A stretch of 56,235 nt of DNA, from positions 1-56,235 of the forward strand of contig JAOAFQ010000004.1 of NCBI GenBank assembly GCA_026416195.1. The letters are read 5' to 3'. Under the pieces are notes generated by a model, which searched no databases, had not been told where the DNA came from, and saw only the letters and a program-made list of their open reading frames with translations. The DNA is from Candidatus Aminicenantota bacterium. Lineage in GTDB: Bacteria; Acidobacteriota; Aminicenantia; Aminicenantales; CALLJL01. Position 1 is the stretch's first letter. Every line of letters begins with the position of its first letter. Shown here in pieces: positions 27,957-38,339 of this stretch. A program made the position numbers and the translations under genes.

Positions 27957-29660
27957 ATGAATAATAAGCAGAGAAAGGCAAGCGATTTTTGGCCCATTCT
28001 GATGATTCTAGCTCTAGCTCTTCTAACCATTGGGGGAGCCTGGTCGCTTTATTTAATTAAGGGAAAAAAGGTTCAAATTGAAGATATCAAGTCGGCCGAA
28101 AAGATTATTGATCTTTCCTTTACTTCCAAAGAAAGAAAACTGATGCTTGAGGATGTTCGCAATCAAGCTCGCACTTATCGGCAGCTTCGCCAAATTCCTT
28201 TGCCTAACAATGTCCCCCCAGCTCTTTATTTTAACCCTCAGGTCACACCGAACCACGGGACGAATTCAGTTATTAAAAATAAAACGACTGGCTTTGAATC
28301 ATATTTAAATAAAAACATTAGGCGACCTAAAAATCTTGAAGAGCTTGCTTTTTACCCAATTACAGCCCTGGCTGAGCTCCTTCGGACGAGACAAGTAAGT
28401 TCGTTAGAGCTAACTGAAATGTATCTAAGTCGTTTAAAGAAATATGGACCCAAATTAGAATGTATAATTACGTTAACTGAAGAGTTAGCCAGAGAACAAG
28501 CTAAGAGGGCCGATGAAGAAATAGCTGCTGGCAAATATAGAGGTCCTCTTCATGGAATTCCTTGGGGGGCCAAGGACCTTCTGGCCACTAAGGGAATCCG
28601 AACCACCTGGGGAGCAGCTCCTTATAAGAACCAAATTCCTGATGAAGATGCCACCGTGGTCAAAAAGCTTGAGGAGGCTGGGGCTGTTCTTTTAGTTAAA
28701 TTGACCCTGGGTGAGTTGGCCTGGGGAGATGTCTGGTTTGGCGGTCGGACCCGAAATCCCTGGGATTATGAACAGGGGTCCAGCGGTTCTTCGGCTGGTT
28801 CCGCAGCGGCGACAGCAGCCGGTTTAGTCGGTTTTGCTCTTGGTAGTGAAACTTGGGGGTCAATTGTTTCACCTTCATCCCGATGCGGAGTTACTGGGCT
28901 TAGACCGACTTTTGGTCGAGTCAGTCGAACAGGTGCCATGACCTTGAGCTGGAGTATGGATAAAATTGGACCAATTGCCCGGACTGTTGATGATTGCGCC
29001 TTAATTTTTCAAGCGATAATTGGTCCTGATGGTTACGATTTGACTTGTGTCGATAAACCATTTTCCTGGGAGCCTGATCTCGATCTCAAATCAATTCGAG
29101 TAGGTTATCTTAAAAAAGAATTTGAGCGGGACTATCGAAACAAAAAGAATGATCTTCAAACTCTTGAAATCCTTAAAGGCCTTGGCCTGGACCTTATTCC
29201 TTTCGAATTACCTTCTAATATCCCAATTGATTCTCTTGCCTTCATTCTTAACGTCGAGGCAGCTGCGGCCTTTGATGAATTAACTCGAAACAATCAAGAT
29301 GATCTTCTAACGAGACAAGGAAGAAATGCCTGGCCGAATGTCTTCCGTCAGGCCCGTTTGATTACAGCCGTCGAGTATATCCAAGCTAATCGCTTGAGGT
29401 GGCTCCTTATGAAAGAAATGGCTGAAAGAATGAAAAATATCGATGTTTATGTAGCTCCTTCCTTTGGACCTAACCTCCTTTTAACCAACCTAACAGGTCA
29501 CCCAGCTGTGGTCGTTCCAAATGGCTTTGATGAAAGCGGCCATCCCACAAGCATTTCCTTTATTGGTAATCTTTTTGCTGAAGATAAAGCTTTAAGGGTA
29601 GCCAGAGCTTTTCAGCAAGCCACCGATTTTCATCTCCGCCATCCCCAGCTTAAAGAATAG
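27957..29660 (+). CDS. Amidase signature family enzyme with N-terminal membrane anchor
   Basis: GIPWGAKDL Lys, GSSGSSAGSAAATAAG, GSETWGSIVSPSSRCGVTGLRPTFGRVSR. Confidence 0.92.
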   Translation: MNNKQRKASDFWPILMILALALLTIGGAWSLYLIKGKKVQIEDIKSAEKIIDLSFTSKERKLMLEDVRNQARTYRQLRQIPLPNNVPPALYFNPQVTPNHGTNSVIKNKTTGFESYLNKNIRRPKNLEELAFYPITALAELLRTRQVSSLELTEMYLSRLKKYGPKLECIITLTEELAREQAKRADEEIAAGKYRGPLHGIPWGAKDLLATKGIRTTWGAAPYKNQIPDEDATVVKKLEEAGAVLLVKLTLGELAWGDVWFGGRTRNPWDYEQGSSGSSAGSAAATAAGLVGFALGSETWGSIVSPSSRCGVTGLRPTFGRVSRTGAMTLSWSMDKIGPIARTVDDCALIFQAIIGPDGYDLTCVDKPFSWEPDLDLKSIRVGYLKKEFERDYRNKKNDLQTLEILKGLGLDLIPFELPSNIPIDSLAFILNVEAAAAFDELTRNNQDDLLTRQGRNAWPNVFRQARLITAVEYIQANRLRWLLMKEMAERMKNIDVYVAPSFGPNLLLTNLTGHPAVVVPNGFDESGHPTSISFIGNLFAEDKALRVARAFQQATDFHLRHPQLKE

Positions 29661-29683
29661 TTCTTTAAGGAAGGACAAAAATC

Positions 29684-30406
29684 TCAGCGATATGGTCGAT
29701 ATCTTTCCCGGCCAAGGCCAAGAAAACTTAAAAACCATTGAAAGAAAATTAAAAAATAGCCACTCCCACAAGGGAAAGAATCCATTCGTCGCGTTGAGGT
29801 GCGGATAAAGGCTTCTCGAATATAAATAAAATCCTGATTCTCTCGCCATAATCTTTTTTTAATTCGAGTAAACAGCTCCAAATCTTCTGAGAGCTTCAAA
29901 GCTGGATTAAATCCTCCCTCCTCCAGAAAAAGGGTTCGTTCACAGTAACCCATCTGAGCCGCAATGCGAAAAGTTCTCTTCCCAAATTCAATGAGACGAA
30001 AAAAATAGCGAGGTAACCATTCCTGAGATTTAGGGACCAGCCGGATGATGCCCATTCGGTATCCTCGCAGATAAGACTGAGCCACAACTTCAGCTAAGTT
30101 AGAACTCATTTCCGAGTCGGCATCTAAAAAGATGAGGACATCACCCGTGGCCAATAGGGCTCCCCTATTTTTAGCCCTAGACACGCCCAAAATTTTCTCT
30201 TCGGTTAGGAAAGACTTAAATTTGAGTTCATTTGTCCCGATGAAATCATAAAAAACTTTAGCTGTTCTGTCAGTAGACGCATTATCAATGACAATCAATT
30301 CTAGGAAATGGGGATCGTATGTTTGATTTTTAACTGAGTCTAAGGCGGTCCAGAGATATTTTTCTTCATTGTAAGCAGGAATGATAACTGAAATTTTAGG
30401 TTTCAT
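29684..30406 (-). CDS. Glycosyltransferase family 2
   Basis: ISVIIPAYNEEKYLWTALDSV, VIDNASTDRT, FLDADSEM; 4-nt overlap with upstream gene. Confidence 0.9.
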   Translation of the reverse strand: MKPKISVIIPAYNEEKYLWTALDSVKNQTYDPHFLELIVIDNASTDRTAKVFYDFIGTNELKFKSFLTEEKILGVSRAKNRGALLATGDVLIFLDADSEMSSNLAEVVAQSYLRGYRMGIIRLVPKSQEWLPRYFFRLIEFGKRTFRIAAQMGYCERTLFLEEGGFNPALKLSEDLELFTRIKKRLWRENQDFIYIREAFIRTSTRRMDSFPCGSGYFLIFFQWFLSFLGLGRERYRPYR

Positions 30407-31143
30407 TTTTCTAAAAATTGGAAATAGGTGATTGGCTGAGCATAAGAAAGCAATCGTTTTACCAATTCAATTGATTTTTTAAGATTGGGATGGTCAAGCT
30501 GACGAGGATGGAAAACAACTCTAATCAAATTCAACCAGGGTATAAGAAAAATGCGACTCAATTCATTACCCCAGCCCATCAGACTTTCAAGGAATCGGTG
30601 AATCCCCTGATGGCCCAAAGCAGGCGAAAAAAAATGGCGGTCTCTTTTAAGATCGACGACTTGAGTCAAAGTAGTAAAATATCGAAGATTAGCTTCTTGG
30701 AGAACCCTAATGGTTGACTGACTCAGGCGCCAAGTAGGAGCAGTAAAACCAAAGCATTTAAGTCCGGCCTCTTTCAAGATTTCAAGACCTTCCTCTATCC
30801 GCCGTCGGGCCTCGTCTGGCGACAAATGGGAAAATTCATCCTCCCCTCCAGTTAGCCATTTCTTGGTCAATGATTGAGTACGAAGATCAAGGGAAGGTCG
30901 AGTATGGGTTAAACCATGGAGAACAATCTCAGAACCATTAGCTGAAAGCTCTTTTAGCCAACTGGTAAAAGAAGGGAAAAGAGTTATTTTGTTCTTTCCT
31001 TGAAAATCAGGAATAACCTTTAGGACAAAAAAAGGTACTCCGAGCTCCTTTAATTGATTAAAAATAAATTCCAATTGAGAGAAGAAAACTGGGCTTACAT
31101 CATGGAGACTAATTACCAGGGCTGGCCTCTTTCTCTTAATCAC
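30403..31143 (-). CDS. DUF2334 polysaccharide deacetylase-like protein
   Basis: LVISLHDVSP, EIVLHGLTH, GFTAPTWRLS, VFHPRQLDHP motifs. Confidence 0.82.
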   Translation of the reverse strand: MIKRKRPALVISLHDVSPVFFSQLEFIFNQLKELGVPFFVLKVIPDFQGKNKITLFPSFTSWLKELSANGSEIVLHGLTHTRPSLDLRTQSLTKKWLTGGEDEFSHLSPDEARRRIEEGLEILKEAGLKCFGFTAPTWRLSQSTIRVLQEANLRYFTTLTQVVDLKRDRHFFSPALGHQGIHRFLESLMGWGNELSRIFLIPWLNLIRVVFHPRQLDHPNLKKSIELVKRLLSYAQPITYFQFLEK

Positions 31144-31163
31144 TTTGACCTAATGATTGATCA

Positions 31164-31622
31164 TTATTTCTTACGAGTGACCTTAACTGAAGCTATGATA
31201 TCTAAATCATGGACAAAAAGCGTACCCTCCATTTTTTCATAATCAGCTGAAATTTTTAATTCTGCTGTAATTAGGCGCGATAAACCATCAGGCGGGGTTG
31301 GCGCATTAAAATCAAAGGTCAGCTTATCTGCCTCAAACTTTATATTAATCAAGGGAAGATGGCTAAAAAAACCATTAGCTTCAGAAACTGTTCCTTCGAA
31401 TTTGCCCTCTGTTTCTTTAAAAGAAAGATTTAAATAAAAGTATTGTCCCTCCGCTTCAACCACCATTTGCCAATCACCAACTAGCTGACTTAACTGTTGA
31501 GCCCACAATTTCCAACCTAAAATACCTAAAGATAAAACTATCACTGCTAATAAAAAGGAATTTTCTTTTCTTCTCATTATAATTACACCTCCCTTATTTC
31601 CTAGTTTTAATCCTAATATCAT
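31164..31622 (-). CDS. Secreted/anchored hypothetical protein
   Basis: N-terminal hydrophobic anchor; small beta-rich protein (GDWQMVVEAEGQYFYLNLSFKETEGKFEGTVSEANG). Confidence 0.7.
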   Translation of the reverse strand: MILGLKLGNKGGVIIMRRKENSFLLAVIVLSLGILGWKLWAQQLSQLVGDWQMVVEAEGQYFYLNLSFKETEGKFEGTVSEANGFFSHLPLINIKFEADKLTFDFNAPTPPDGLSRLITAELKISADYEKMEGTLFVHDLDIIASVKVTRKK

Positions 31623-31699
31623 AGTTAGAATTATTAAGGCAAGTAAGAACAGACCGCAACCTTGACTTACCCTCCAAACTTTAGGATGATGAAAAGGTA

Positions 31700-33403
31700 A
31701 TGATAAAAAAATATCCTTCGCCCATCTTGGCTTTTTTCGGTCCTGAGGAATTCCTACAATCCTATTTAGAATATATAGAGAGAGAAAACTTAATCGAGCG
31801 GCTATGGCGACAAGATTGGACTCTCTGGAGTCAATCCCCGGAAGGCATAACCAATCGGCTGGGCTGGCTTGAAGCTCCCCAAAAATTGGTTATCCACTTG
31901 CCCTCCATAAATCAATTCGTCTCTAATTTCAAAACGACAAAACTATCCAAAGCTCTTCTGGTGGGGATGGGAGGTTCAAGTTTAGCCCCTAAAGTTTTAA
32001 ATAATTTCTTCCCCTCAAAGCCAGATTATTTTTCTTTAGAAATTCTTGATTCGACTGTTCCCAAAGAAATTATTCTAAAGGAAATTTCTTGTCCTCCGGC
32101 CAAAACTATTTACCTTGTCTCATCAAAATCTGGGACAACCACTGAAACCAATTGTCTCTTCCATTATTTTTTTACTCGGGTTTTAACTGAACTTGGCGAA
32201 AAAGAAGCGCCTTCCCACTTTATGGCTATCACCTATCCCTCTACTCCCTTAGTAACTAAAGCCCAGACATTAGGATTCGCCAAGATTTGGCTAGCTGAGC
32301 CCAATGTTGGTGGTCGCTTTTCGGCCCTTACTGTTTTTGGGTTGGTGCCAGCTGCTTTAAAGGGAATTGATATTTCCGAATTAATCGAATCAGCCCAAAA
32401 AATGATAATTGATTGTCAGAAGGAAAAAGCTTCTCAAAACCCAGGAGCTATGCTTGCCGCTTTTCTGGCTTCTGTCGAGGCTTTGGGCCGCAATAAACTT
32501 CTTCTTTATCTTGAGCCAAGCCTCGAAGGCCTAGGCGAGTGGATTGAACAACTGGTCGCCGAAAGTACAGGCAAACTGAAAAAAGGTCTTTTACCAGTCA
32601 TCGGCCAGGAGGAACTACTACCTCTCATTAATCTTACTGATGCAGCCTTTATTGCCCTAGGAACCTCTGAATCTTCTTTCACCCAGCTTATGGAAATTTT
32701 AAAAGAAACGAAAACGCCTTCTCTTTGGATTGTCTTTAATCCTCAAAAAGACATCGGGGCTCTTTTTTTTCTTTGGGAATGGGCCGTGGCTTTGGCTGCT
32801 TCCTTCTTCAGACTAAACCCTTTTGATCAGCCAGATGTCGAAAAGACTAAGACAATCACTCGGGAAATCTTAGATGAGCTAAAAAAGAAAGGAAGTTTAG
32901 CGCCGTTAAAAAATCAATTACCTTGGAACGGTTTAACCCTTTTTACATCCGAGGCCTACACTTCCTTGGCTGATGGATTGATTGATTTTCTTCATCAGGC
33001 TAAAAAAGCTGATTATCTAAGTCTGCAGGTGTTTTTAGCTGCAGATAAAGAAACAAAAAGCTTCTTTCACCTAGTGGTCAAAGAATTGATTAATAAACTT
33101 CGCCGACCTATAACTTTAGGCTGGGGCCCAAGTTATCTTCATTCTACGGGACAATTCCATAAAGGAGGTCGCAATAAAGGCTTTTTCCTTCAATTCCTCG
33201 CTACCGATGAAAATGATCTGATCATTCCTGAAAATCCTGGAGACAAAGAAGGTTGGCTCACTTTTGGGGTTCTTAAAGAAGTCCAAGCTCGGGCCGATTA
33301 TCTGGCTCTTTCGAGTTTGGGCAAAAAGATAATCCAGCTTAACTTAGGCCGTGATTCTTTAGAATCACTGAAAAAATTAAATAAACTTATTAATTCTTTA
33401 TAA
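31700..33403 (+). CDS. Glucose-6-phosphate isomerase-like protein (resembles PGI half of Tal-Pgi fusions)
   Basis: VGMGGSSLAPKVL, VSSKSGTTTET, EPNVGGRFSALTVFGLVPAALKG, LYLEPSLEGLGEWIEQLVAESTGK. Confidence 0.82.
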   Translation: MIKKYPSPILAFFGPEEFLQSYLEYIERENLIERLWRQDWTLWSQSPEGITNRLGWLEAPQKLVIHLPSINQFVSNFKTTKLSKALLVGMGGSSLAPKVLNNFFPSKPDYFSLEILDSTVPKEIILKEISCPPAKTIYLVSSKSGTTTETNCLFHYFFTRVLTELGEKEAPSHFMAITYPSTPLVTKAQTLGFAKIWLAEPNVGGRFSALTVFGLVPAALKGIDISELIESAQKMIIDCQKEKASQNPGAMLAAFLASVEALGRNKLLLYLEPSLEGLGEWIEQLVAESTGKLKKGLLPVIGQEELLPLINLTDAAFIALGTSESSFTQLMEILKETKTPSLWIVFNPQKDIGALFFLWEWAVALAASFFRLNPFDQPDVEKTKTITREILDELKKKGSLAPLKNQLPWNGLTLFTSEAYTSLADGLIDFLHQAKKADYLSLQVFLAADKETKSFFHLVVKELINKLRRPITLGWGPSYLHSTGQFHKGGRNKGFFLQFLATDENDLIIPENPGDKEGWLTFGVLKEVQARADYLALSSLGKKIIQLNLGRDSLESLKKLNKLINSL

Positions 33404-34171
33404 CTAATAAAGCCCAGCAAAAACGACATCAGCCCGAAAAATTTCTTTGGTCTTAATTCTAGTTTTTGGCTCAACTGTATCTTTAACGTTCAAATAAAAC
33501 CAGAATCTGTTATAAAGTCGAAGTTTTTTAACATAATAAAGAGCGTAATCTGTTATATTATCAACTATTATTTTGGCCAGTTCTTTTCCCTTAGAATCGA
33601 AAAGGACAATTCGATAATCTGCTGGCGACTGGCCTTGGATAAGTTGACCATAAACTTTAACTTTCCCCTTTCCTTCCCATTCAGCCGGCTTATTAATATT
33701 GGTAATATTTAAGGCCACATAATTATTTCTTTCATCAGGATCAAAGAAATCAGTGAGCTTTACCTCTGCTGTCCGAGTAAATATCGTTCGCCATTGATTC
33801 TCACCTTCCTTTAGCTCGATCGAATCAGCCACAAAAAGAGAAGGTTCGTCCTTAACTAAATTTCCTTTAACTCTAATTTCCTTATCCACCAAATCAGCCA
33901 GGGAACCACTCTCAAGATTACCTTCGACCACAATGTCAAACCCCTGCGCCTCTGGAAGATAAAGGTATTTACCCCAAGCAACTTTGACCTTACCCGTAAA
34001 TTCATGAATTTCAGCTGGGGCAGCTGGCTCTGTCGGTGGTTTTTCAGCTTGCTTACATGAAACGACCAGTAAAGTGAAAACAATCGGAATAGCCAGAATC
34101 AATGCCGCCTTGACCAAGCTTTTTCTTTTTAAGCCAAGCTTATTAACCTGAATCGAGTTGCGCCAAATCAT
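33404..34171 (-). CDS. Lipoprotein of unknown function
   Basis: N-terminal hydrophobic segment ending LLVVSCKQ (lipobox). Confidence 0.75.
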   Translation of the reverse strand: MIWRNSIQVNKLGLKRKSLVKAALILAIPIVFTLLVVSCKQAEKPPTEPAAPAEIHEFTGKVKVAWGKYLYLPEAQGFDIVVEGNLESGSLADLVDKEIRVKGNLVKDEPSLFVADSIELKEGENQWRTIFTRTAEVKLTDFFDPDERNNYVALNITNINKPAEWEGKGKVKVYGQLIQGQSPADYRIVLFDSKGKELAKIIVDNITDYALYYVKKLRLYNRFWFYLNVKDTVEPKTRIKTKEIFRADVVFAGLY

Positions 34172-34325
34172 GACTCTTACCTCCCATCTGAGTCAAAGGA
34201 GAATCAAAGAGGCCTGGTCTTTCTAGCCCAAATAATGCTTTGACCCAACTAAACCATGCCTCTGAAAAATGGATGAATACTTATAGCATTGAATAAATAA
34301 AAAGTAAAGTAAATTTTTTAGATGG

Positions 34326-36233
34326 TTACTTTTTCTTTATTCGCCCGGCTGAGGACGAAGAAGCTGAACTTCCGGTCGGTTTTGAAGAAATACTAGGTGG
34401 GGAAAGTTTTAGAGGTGAAAGGCTTCCTGGCCTTGAAGAAAAAGAAGGAACTGAAGACTGGGGCAGAGAGGTCACCGACGGAAGACGGGTAACGGAAGGA
34501 AGACGCCAGCTACTTGAATCAGAAGATTTATTAATAGAAGAAGGCGAAGGCCTTATATTCCTTGAGGGATATGTTCGTTCAGCTAATTTTGTGCGAAGAT
34601 AATTTAAAGGGGATGATCGACTGGAAAAGGACGCAAGTCCACTTTCTCGAGAGGAAGAAAGTCGGCTTGGTCTCAAATTGTCTTCTTCTTTTCGGCTGCT
34701 TGAGGGGGAAACTTCCATTTCCCTCTCCTTTTTTTGAGGCTGAGCTCGAGTCGGATCAACTTTTACTCCTGATAGGGAGCCACTATCCTTCCGGATTTTC
34801 CTTTCTGAATTCCGTTCTTGGGGGTTAAGGGGCGAAAACTTTGAGCTATTAATCGGACGAAGCTGGGTTGAGTCAATTGGCTGACGCGATGGCCAGGGCG
34901 AAGAGCTGACACCTCTAATAACATTATCCTTTTTCAAGCCTCGATTTTCTTCACTCCAAGTTAATGACCCCGCTTTAACCCGAGTAATCGATTGGCTAGA
35001 TAGAGAAGGGCGACCACTTTGGACTCGAACGAGGGAGTTGAGTTCTTCGCTTCGAGCGGCTCTTAAACTTATGGAGCTCAGGCTGACTATCTGGCTCTCC
35101 CGAAGAGCAACTTCATGAATTTTGGGAGCCATAAGCTGGTCTTTGCGGACTACCGTCAACGCCTTTGAATGGAGAGGATAAACTGAATCATAGTAGCGGT
35201 CATAGAAAATATTATTAATGATAACGACCGGCCGATTGTAATAACTCAACGGTACCCAACCATAATAATCATAGGCTGACCACCAATATACCCAGGCAGG
35301 CCCCCAATGAACTGTGGGAATCCAGTACCAACCTAGACCAAAACGCCAATGCCACCGGCCAAAATGAAAAACACACCAGCCCCAAGGCTCATAAGGAATC
35401 CAAGTCCAGCCAATCAAAGGATACCAAACCCAACGGCCGTAATAATAGGGACGCCAATCTGAATAAATGACAATTGGCACCCATACGTAGCCCCAAGGTC
35501 GTTCGTAAATCCAACGACCGTGGGCTTCAAGTTCAGCCTCATATTCGGTTAATTCTGGAGGAAGGTATCGAGAAGAGGCTTTAATCTCTCGAGCCTCTCT
35601 ATCTTCATTCCAAGAAGCAAAACTATCCCTTTCATCCCTAATCCGTCCGGTTGAGCCTAAATCACCCCGTGAAGCTAATAGCCGTTCACCTCTCTCAAGA
35701 ATAACTGATTGCTCATCTCCAGCCACTTCCCCAGCTCCCTCAAGAACGGATATTTGAGTATCTAAAGAACTAACATCCAAACGATAAAGACCTGCTTCAA
35801 GAATATAAAAAGAAGCGTCGGCTGTATGAATCTCATATTCTTTTTCTTGATTTAAATTTTTAAGACGAAGGTAAACTGAACCTTCAATAATTTTTAAGCT
35901 GGTTTTTTCGCCCTCAGATTTAGGCATCTTTAGAAACTCAACTTTCGTCCAGTTATCAAGACGAAGGTCATTGCCGCGGCCAAAAGAAACCTCAGCTCGG
36001 CCATCTCTTGTAATCAAGAGATTCCCTTCGCTAAGGACAAAATTAACTTCGGCAGCTTCTTCTGTGCTTTCAGCTGTTTGTAAAATAACGTCGCCCTGCA
36101 CGTATTTAAGTCGGGCAAATTGATAGCGATAATAGCCCTCCTGGGCAATTAAAAGAGGAGCAATAAAAAGACTCAGGAAAACCAACCGAGCTATTTTGTG
36201 CCTCATTTTAGCCTCCCCTTTCTTAAACAGCAA
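34326..36233 (-). CDS. FecR-domain and DUF6600 protein with Ser/Pro-rich C-terminus
   Basis: FecR-like N-terminus, then Trp/Tyr-rich block (YEAELEAHGRWIYERPWGYVWVPIVIYSDWRPYYYGRWVWYPLIGWTWIPYEPWGWCVFHFGRWHW). Confidence 0.85.
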   Translation of the reverse strand: MLFKKGEAKMRHKIARLVFLSLFIAPLLIAQEGYYRYQFARLKYVQGDVILQTAESTEEAAEVNFVLSEGNLLITRDGRAEVSFGRGNDLRLDNWTKVEFLKMPKSEGEKTSLKIIEGSVYLRLKNLNQEKEYEIHTADASFYILEAGLYRLDVSSLDTQISVLEGAGEVAGDEQSVILERGERLLASRGDLGSTGRIRDERDSFASWNEDREAREIKASSRYLPPELTEYEAELEAHGRWIYERPWGYVWVPIVIYSDWRPYYYGRWVWYPLIGWTWIPYEPWGWCVFHFGRWHWRFGLGWYWIPTVHWGPAWVYWWSAYDYYGWVPLSYYNRPVVIINNIFYDRYYDSVYPLHSKALTVVRKDQLMAPKIHEVALRESQIVSLSSISLRAARSEELNSLVRVQSGRPSLSSQSITRVKAGSLTWSEENRGLKKDNVIRGVSSSPWPSRQPIDSTQLRPINSSKFSPLNPQERNSERKIRKDSGSLSGVKVDPTRAQPQKKEREMEVSPSSSRKEEDNLRPSRLSSSRESGLASFSSRSSPLNYLRTKLAERTYPSRNIRPSPSSINKSSDSSSWRLPSVTRLPSVTSLPQSSVPSFSSRPGSLSPLKLSPPSISSKPTGSSASSSSAGRIKKK

Positions 36234-36360
36234 TTTGTGTGCCAGTTATTTCTCCCCAAGGGAAGACAAAGTTCATTAGTATGATTTTAGTTCTCAAATC
36301 GGAGCAAATGTCCTCTTTTCAGAACGCCTCTTTGATTCTTTTTCATTCCTGAGGGTAAAT

Positions 36361-36391
36361 AAAAAAGGGGGAAATTTTTCCCCCTTTTTTT
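36361..36391 (-). terminator. Rho-independent terminator-like hairpin
   Basis: Near-perfect inverted repeat AAAAAAGGGGGAAATTTTTCCCCCTTTTTTT just downstream of the Spy-like gene; T-run in both orientations. Confidence 0.7.
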
Positions 36392-36401
36392 AAGTTTAAT
36401 T

Positions 36402-36938
36402 TTACCACCACCAACGAGGCAAGAAGCGAGGCCGCATCATAAACCCAGGCCAGCTAGGCATGAATGGAGCTATTTTTCGAGCCCTAAATCCAGGCCAGAT
36501 TCCCCGGCCAGGAAAGAAACGGGACATTCTTTCTCGAGCCTGAGCCAACTTGTCTCTCTGCTCTTTTGTCAGAAGCTTTTCAATTTCTCCTTGGTGCTTG
36601 ATTCTAGCCTTCATCTCGGAAGCCCTAAGTTTAAAAATTTCATCAATCAAACCATCAATTTTTTTAGAATCAGCCTTTGGGTCTTGTCGGGCTTCACGCA
36701 GCTGCTTCTGTAAATCGAATAATTTATCTCGGATCGCCTTAATTTCCTCTTGATGAGTCTTTCTTAGGGCCTCTATTTTTGATTTTTGGTCAGAAGTAAG
36801 CCCAAGCCACTCTTGCAGGCCGGGTCCTAACCCAGCTCTGGCCCAGCCTGGACGTCGCATGGGTTGAGCTTGGAGAATGGTGGTTACAAGGAAAAGGAAA
36901 AGAACAAGGCAAGAGAGAATCATTAATTTATTTCTCAT
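36402..36938 (-). CDS. Spy/CpxP-like periplasmic protein
   Basis: Signal peptide; helical LGLTSDQKSKIEALRKTHQEEIKAIRDKLFDLQKQLREA and LLTKEQRDKLAQARE. Confidence 0.8.
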   Translation of the reverse strand: MRNKLMILSCLVLFLFLVTTILQAQPMRRPGWARAGLGPGLQEWLGLTSDQKSKIEALRKTHQEEIKAIRDKLFDLQKQLREARQDPKADSKKIDGLIDEIFKLRASEMKARIKHQGEIEKLLTKEQRDKLAQARERMSRFFPGRGIWPGFRARKIAPFMPSWPGFMMRPRFLPRWWW

Positions 36939-37026
36939 CTCGAACCTCCTTTTCTTCTCTCATATAATTTAGACGTTAGAACTTCCCTTTTCCTTGGACA
37001 AGGGAGCGATTTTTTCTGAAAAGATA

Positions 37027-38076
37027 TTAATGGCTTTCCCAGACCTTAAAGCCTTCAGATGTAAGATAAAGGGGCAAAAATCTTATTCCCCCCCCAAGAT
37101 TGCCTATAGCTTCAATCATTTTTCGCCGCCAGCAGTCATCGGGCGAAGCTAAAATGGTTAATGAACCGCCTTCTCCGCCGGCCCCATTAACCTTCCAGCC
37201 CGAGGCTTTAAATTTTTTGGCCAGAGAAATCACCTGATCAGCTTGACGAGAAATTAATTCAGCTCCAAGCTGGCGTTGCCATTCATTATTTTCAATCATT
37301 ATTTGTCCATAGGCGGTCAAATCCCCTCTTTCTAGGGCAACTTTTGCCCTTTCGGCCAAAGCGGCCATTTTTATTAGGGGCCGAAAAGATGCTTCCCCTG
37401 TTTCAAGGCGACGGATGATTGTTTCATGAAGACTTGTTGAAAGATGAGGCTTTCCTAAATAAATTAAAACTAAACGTCTTTCCAGCTCGGCCCAAAGCTC
37501 GGGCTTAATCGCAAGCTTGGTTACTTGGTTTTTTGGATACTGATTTATTTCAATAAAGAGGGGCCCTCCAAAGGTGGCACAGAGTTGATCCTGGATTCCA
37601 CATTGTTGTTTTAATCTCTGCGTCTCGACCTGATGAGCTAAAGAAGCCAATTCATTTGGATCAACTGATTTGTTCTGTAGGTAAAGAAGCGAACCAATTA
37701 AAGCCACACAAACAGAAGCGGAAGTTCCTGTGGACATGCCGGGTGGAACAGGGGAAAATAGAGAGATTTCAAGTTCTAAATCCGCAGGTACGCCAACTAA
37801 GTTGACGGCTTGCTGAAGAAGGGGATGAGGTCCAGAAGAGGGATTATCAGGATCAAACGAAAAGGATTGTTTATAATTTTCAGCAATTATCCGAACTCTT
37901 TTTCTTTTTTCCTTAGCTAAGGACCAACCTTTTATTTGAACCTCAACAGGTGGGCCAATGGCTAGGTTTTGAACTCGGCCCTGCCGAGCAAACCAGGTAT
38001 CTGTCCAGCCCCCAATATCGTTAATTCGCAGCGGCGCTTGCCCATGAATAAGACGATTTATTTTCGCTTTTTTCAA
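37027..38076 (-). CDS. GHMP-family sugar kinase
   Basis: GQAPLRINDIGGWTD, SPVPPGMSTGTSASVCVALIGSLL, GAGGEGGSLTIL motifs. Confidence 0.85.
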   Translation of the reverse strand: MKKAKINRLIHGQAPLRINDIGGWTDTWFARQGRVQNLAIGPPVEVQIKGWSLAKEKRKRVRIIAENYKQSFSFDPDNPSSGPHPLLQQAVNLVGVPADLELEISLFSPVPPGMSTGTSASVCVALIGSLLYLQNKSVDPNELASLAHQVETQRLKQQCGIQDQLCATFGGPLFIEINQYPKNQVTKLAIKPELWAELERRLVLIYLGKPHLSTSLHETIIRRLETGEASFRPLIKMAALAERAKVALERGDLTAYGQIMIENNEWQRQLGAELISRQADQVISLAKKFKASGWKVNGAGGEGGSLTILASPDDCWRRKMIEAIGNLGGGIRFLPLYLTSEGFKVWESH

Positions 38077-38141
38077 GGCAAAATGAAAAACCTTTTAAAA
38101 AAGAAATTTATTCCAGATAAACTTTTTTAGAAAGGCAATAA

Positions 38142-38339
38142 CTAAATTTTCTTTAAAATAGGCATCCCAGTTTTCGGAGTTTCGACCACTTTAAACCCTT
38201 CGGGAAGAGCATCAAGAGCACCGGGACGGATCTCTCGAGCAAAATAATAAATGGTTTGCTTTCGACCTCCTTTGAGGCTAACTTCACGCGAATGAAGATA
38301 ATAGGTAATTCCCTTCGAATTTTTGAATTCATAAGCCAT
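38142..38339 (-). CDS. Conserved small hypothetical protein (65 aa)
   Basis: MAYEFKNSKGITYYLHSREVSLKGGRKQTIYYFAREIRP...; purine-rich region (GGAGG) upstream of start. Confidence 0.7.
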   Translation of the reverse strand: MAYEFKNSKGITYYLHSREVSLKGGRKQTIYYFAREIRPGALDALPEGFKVVETPKTGMPILKKI

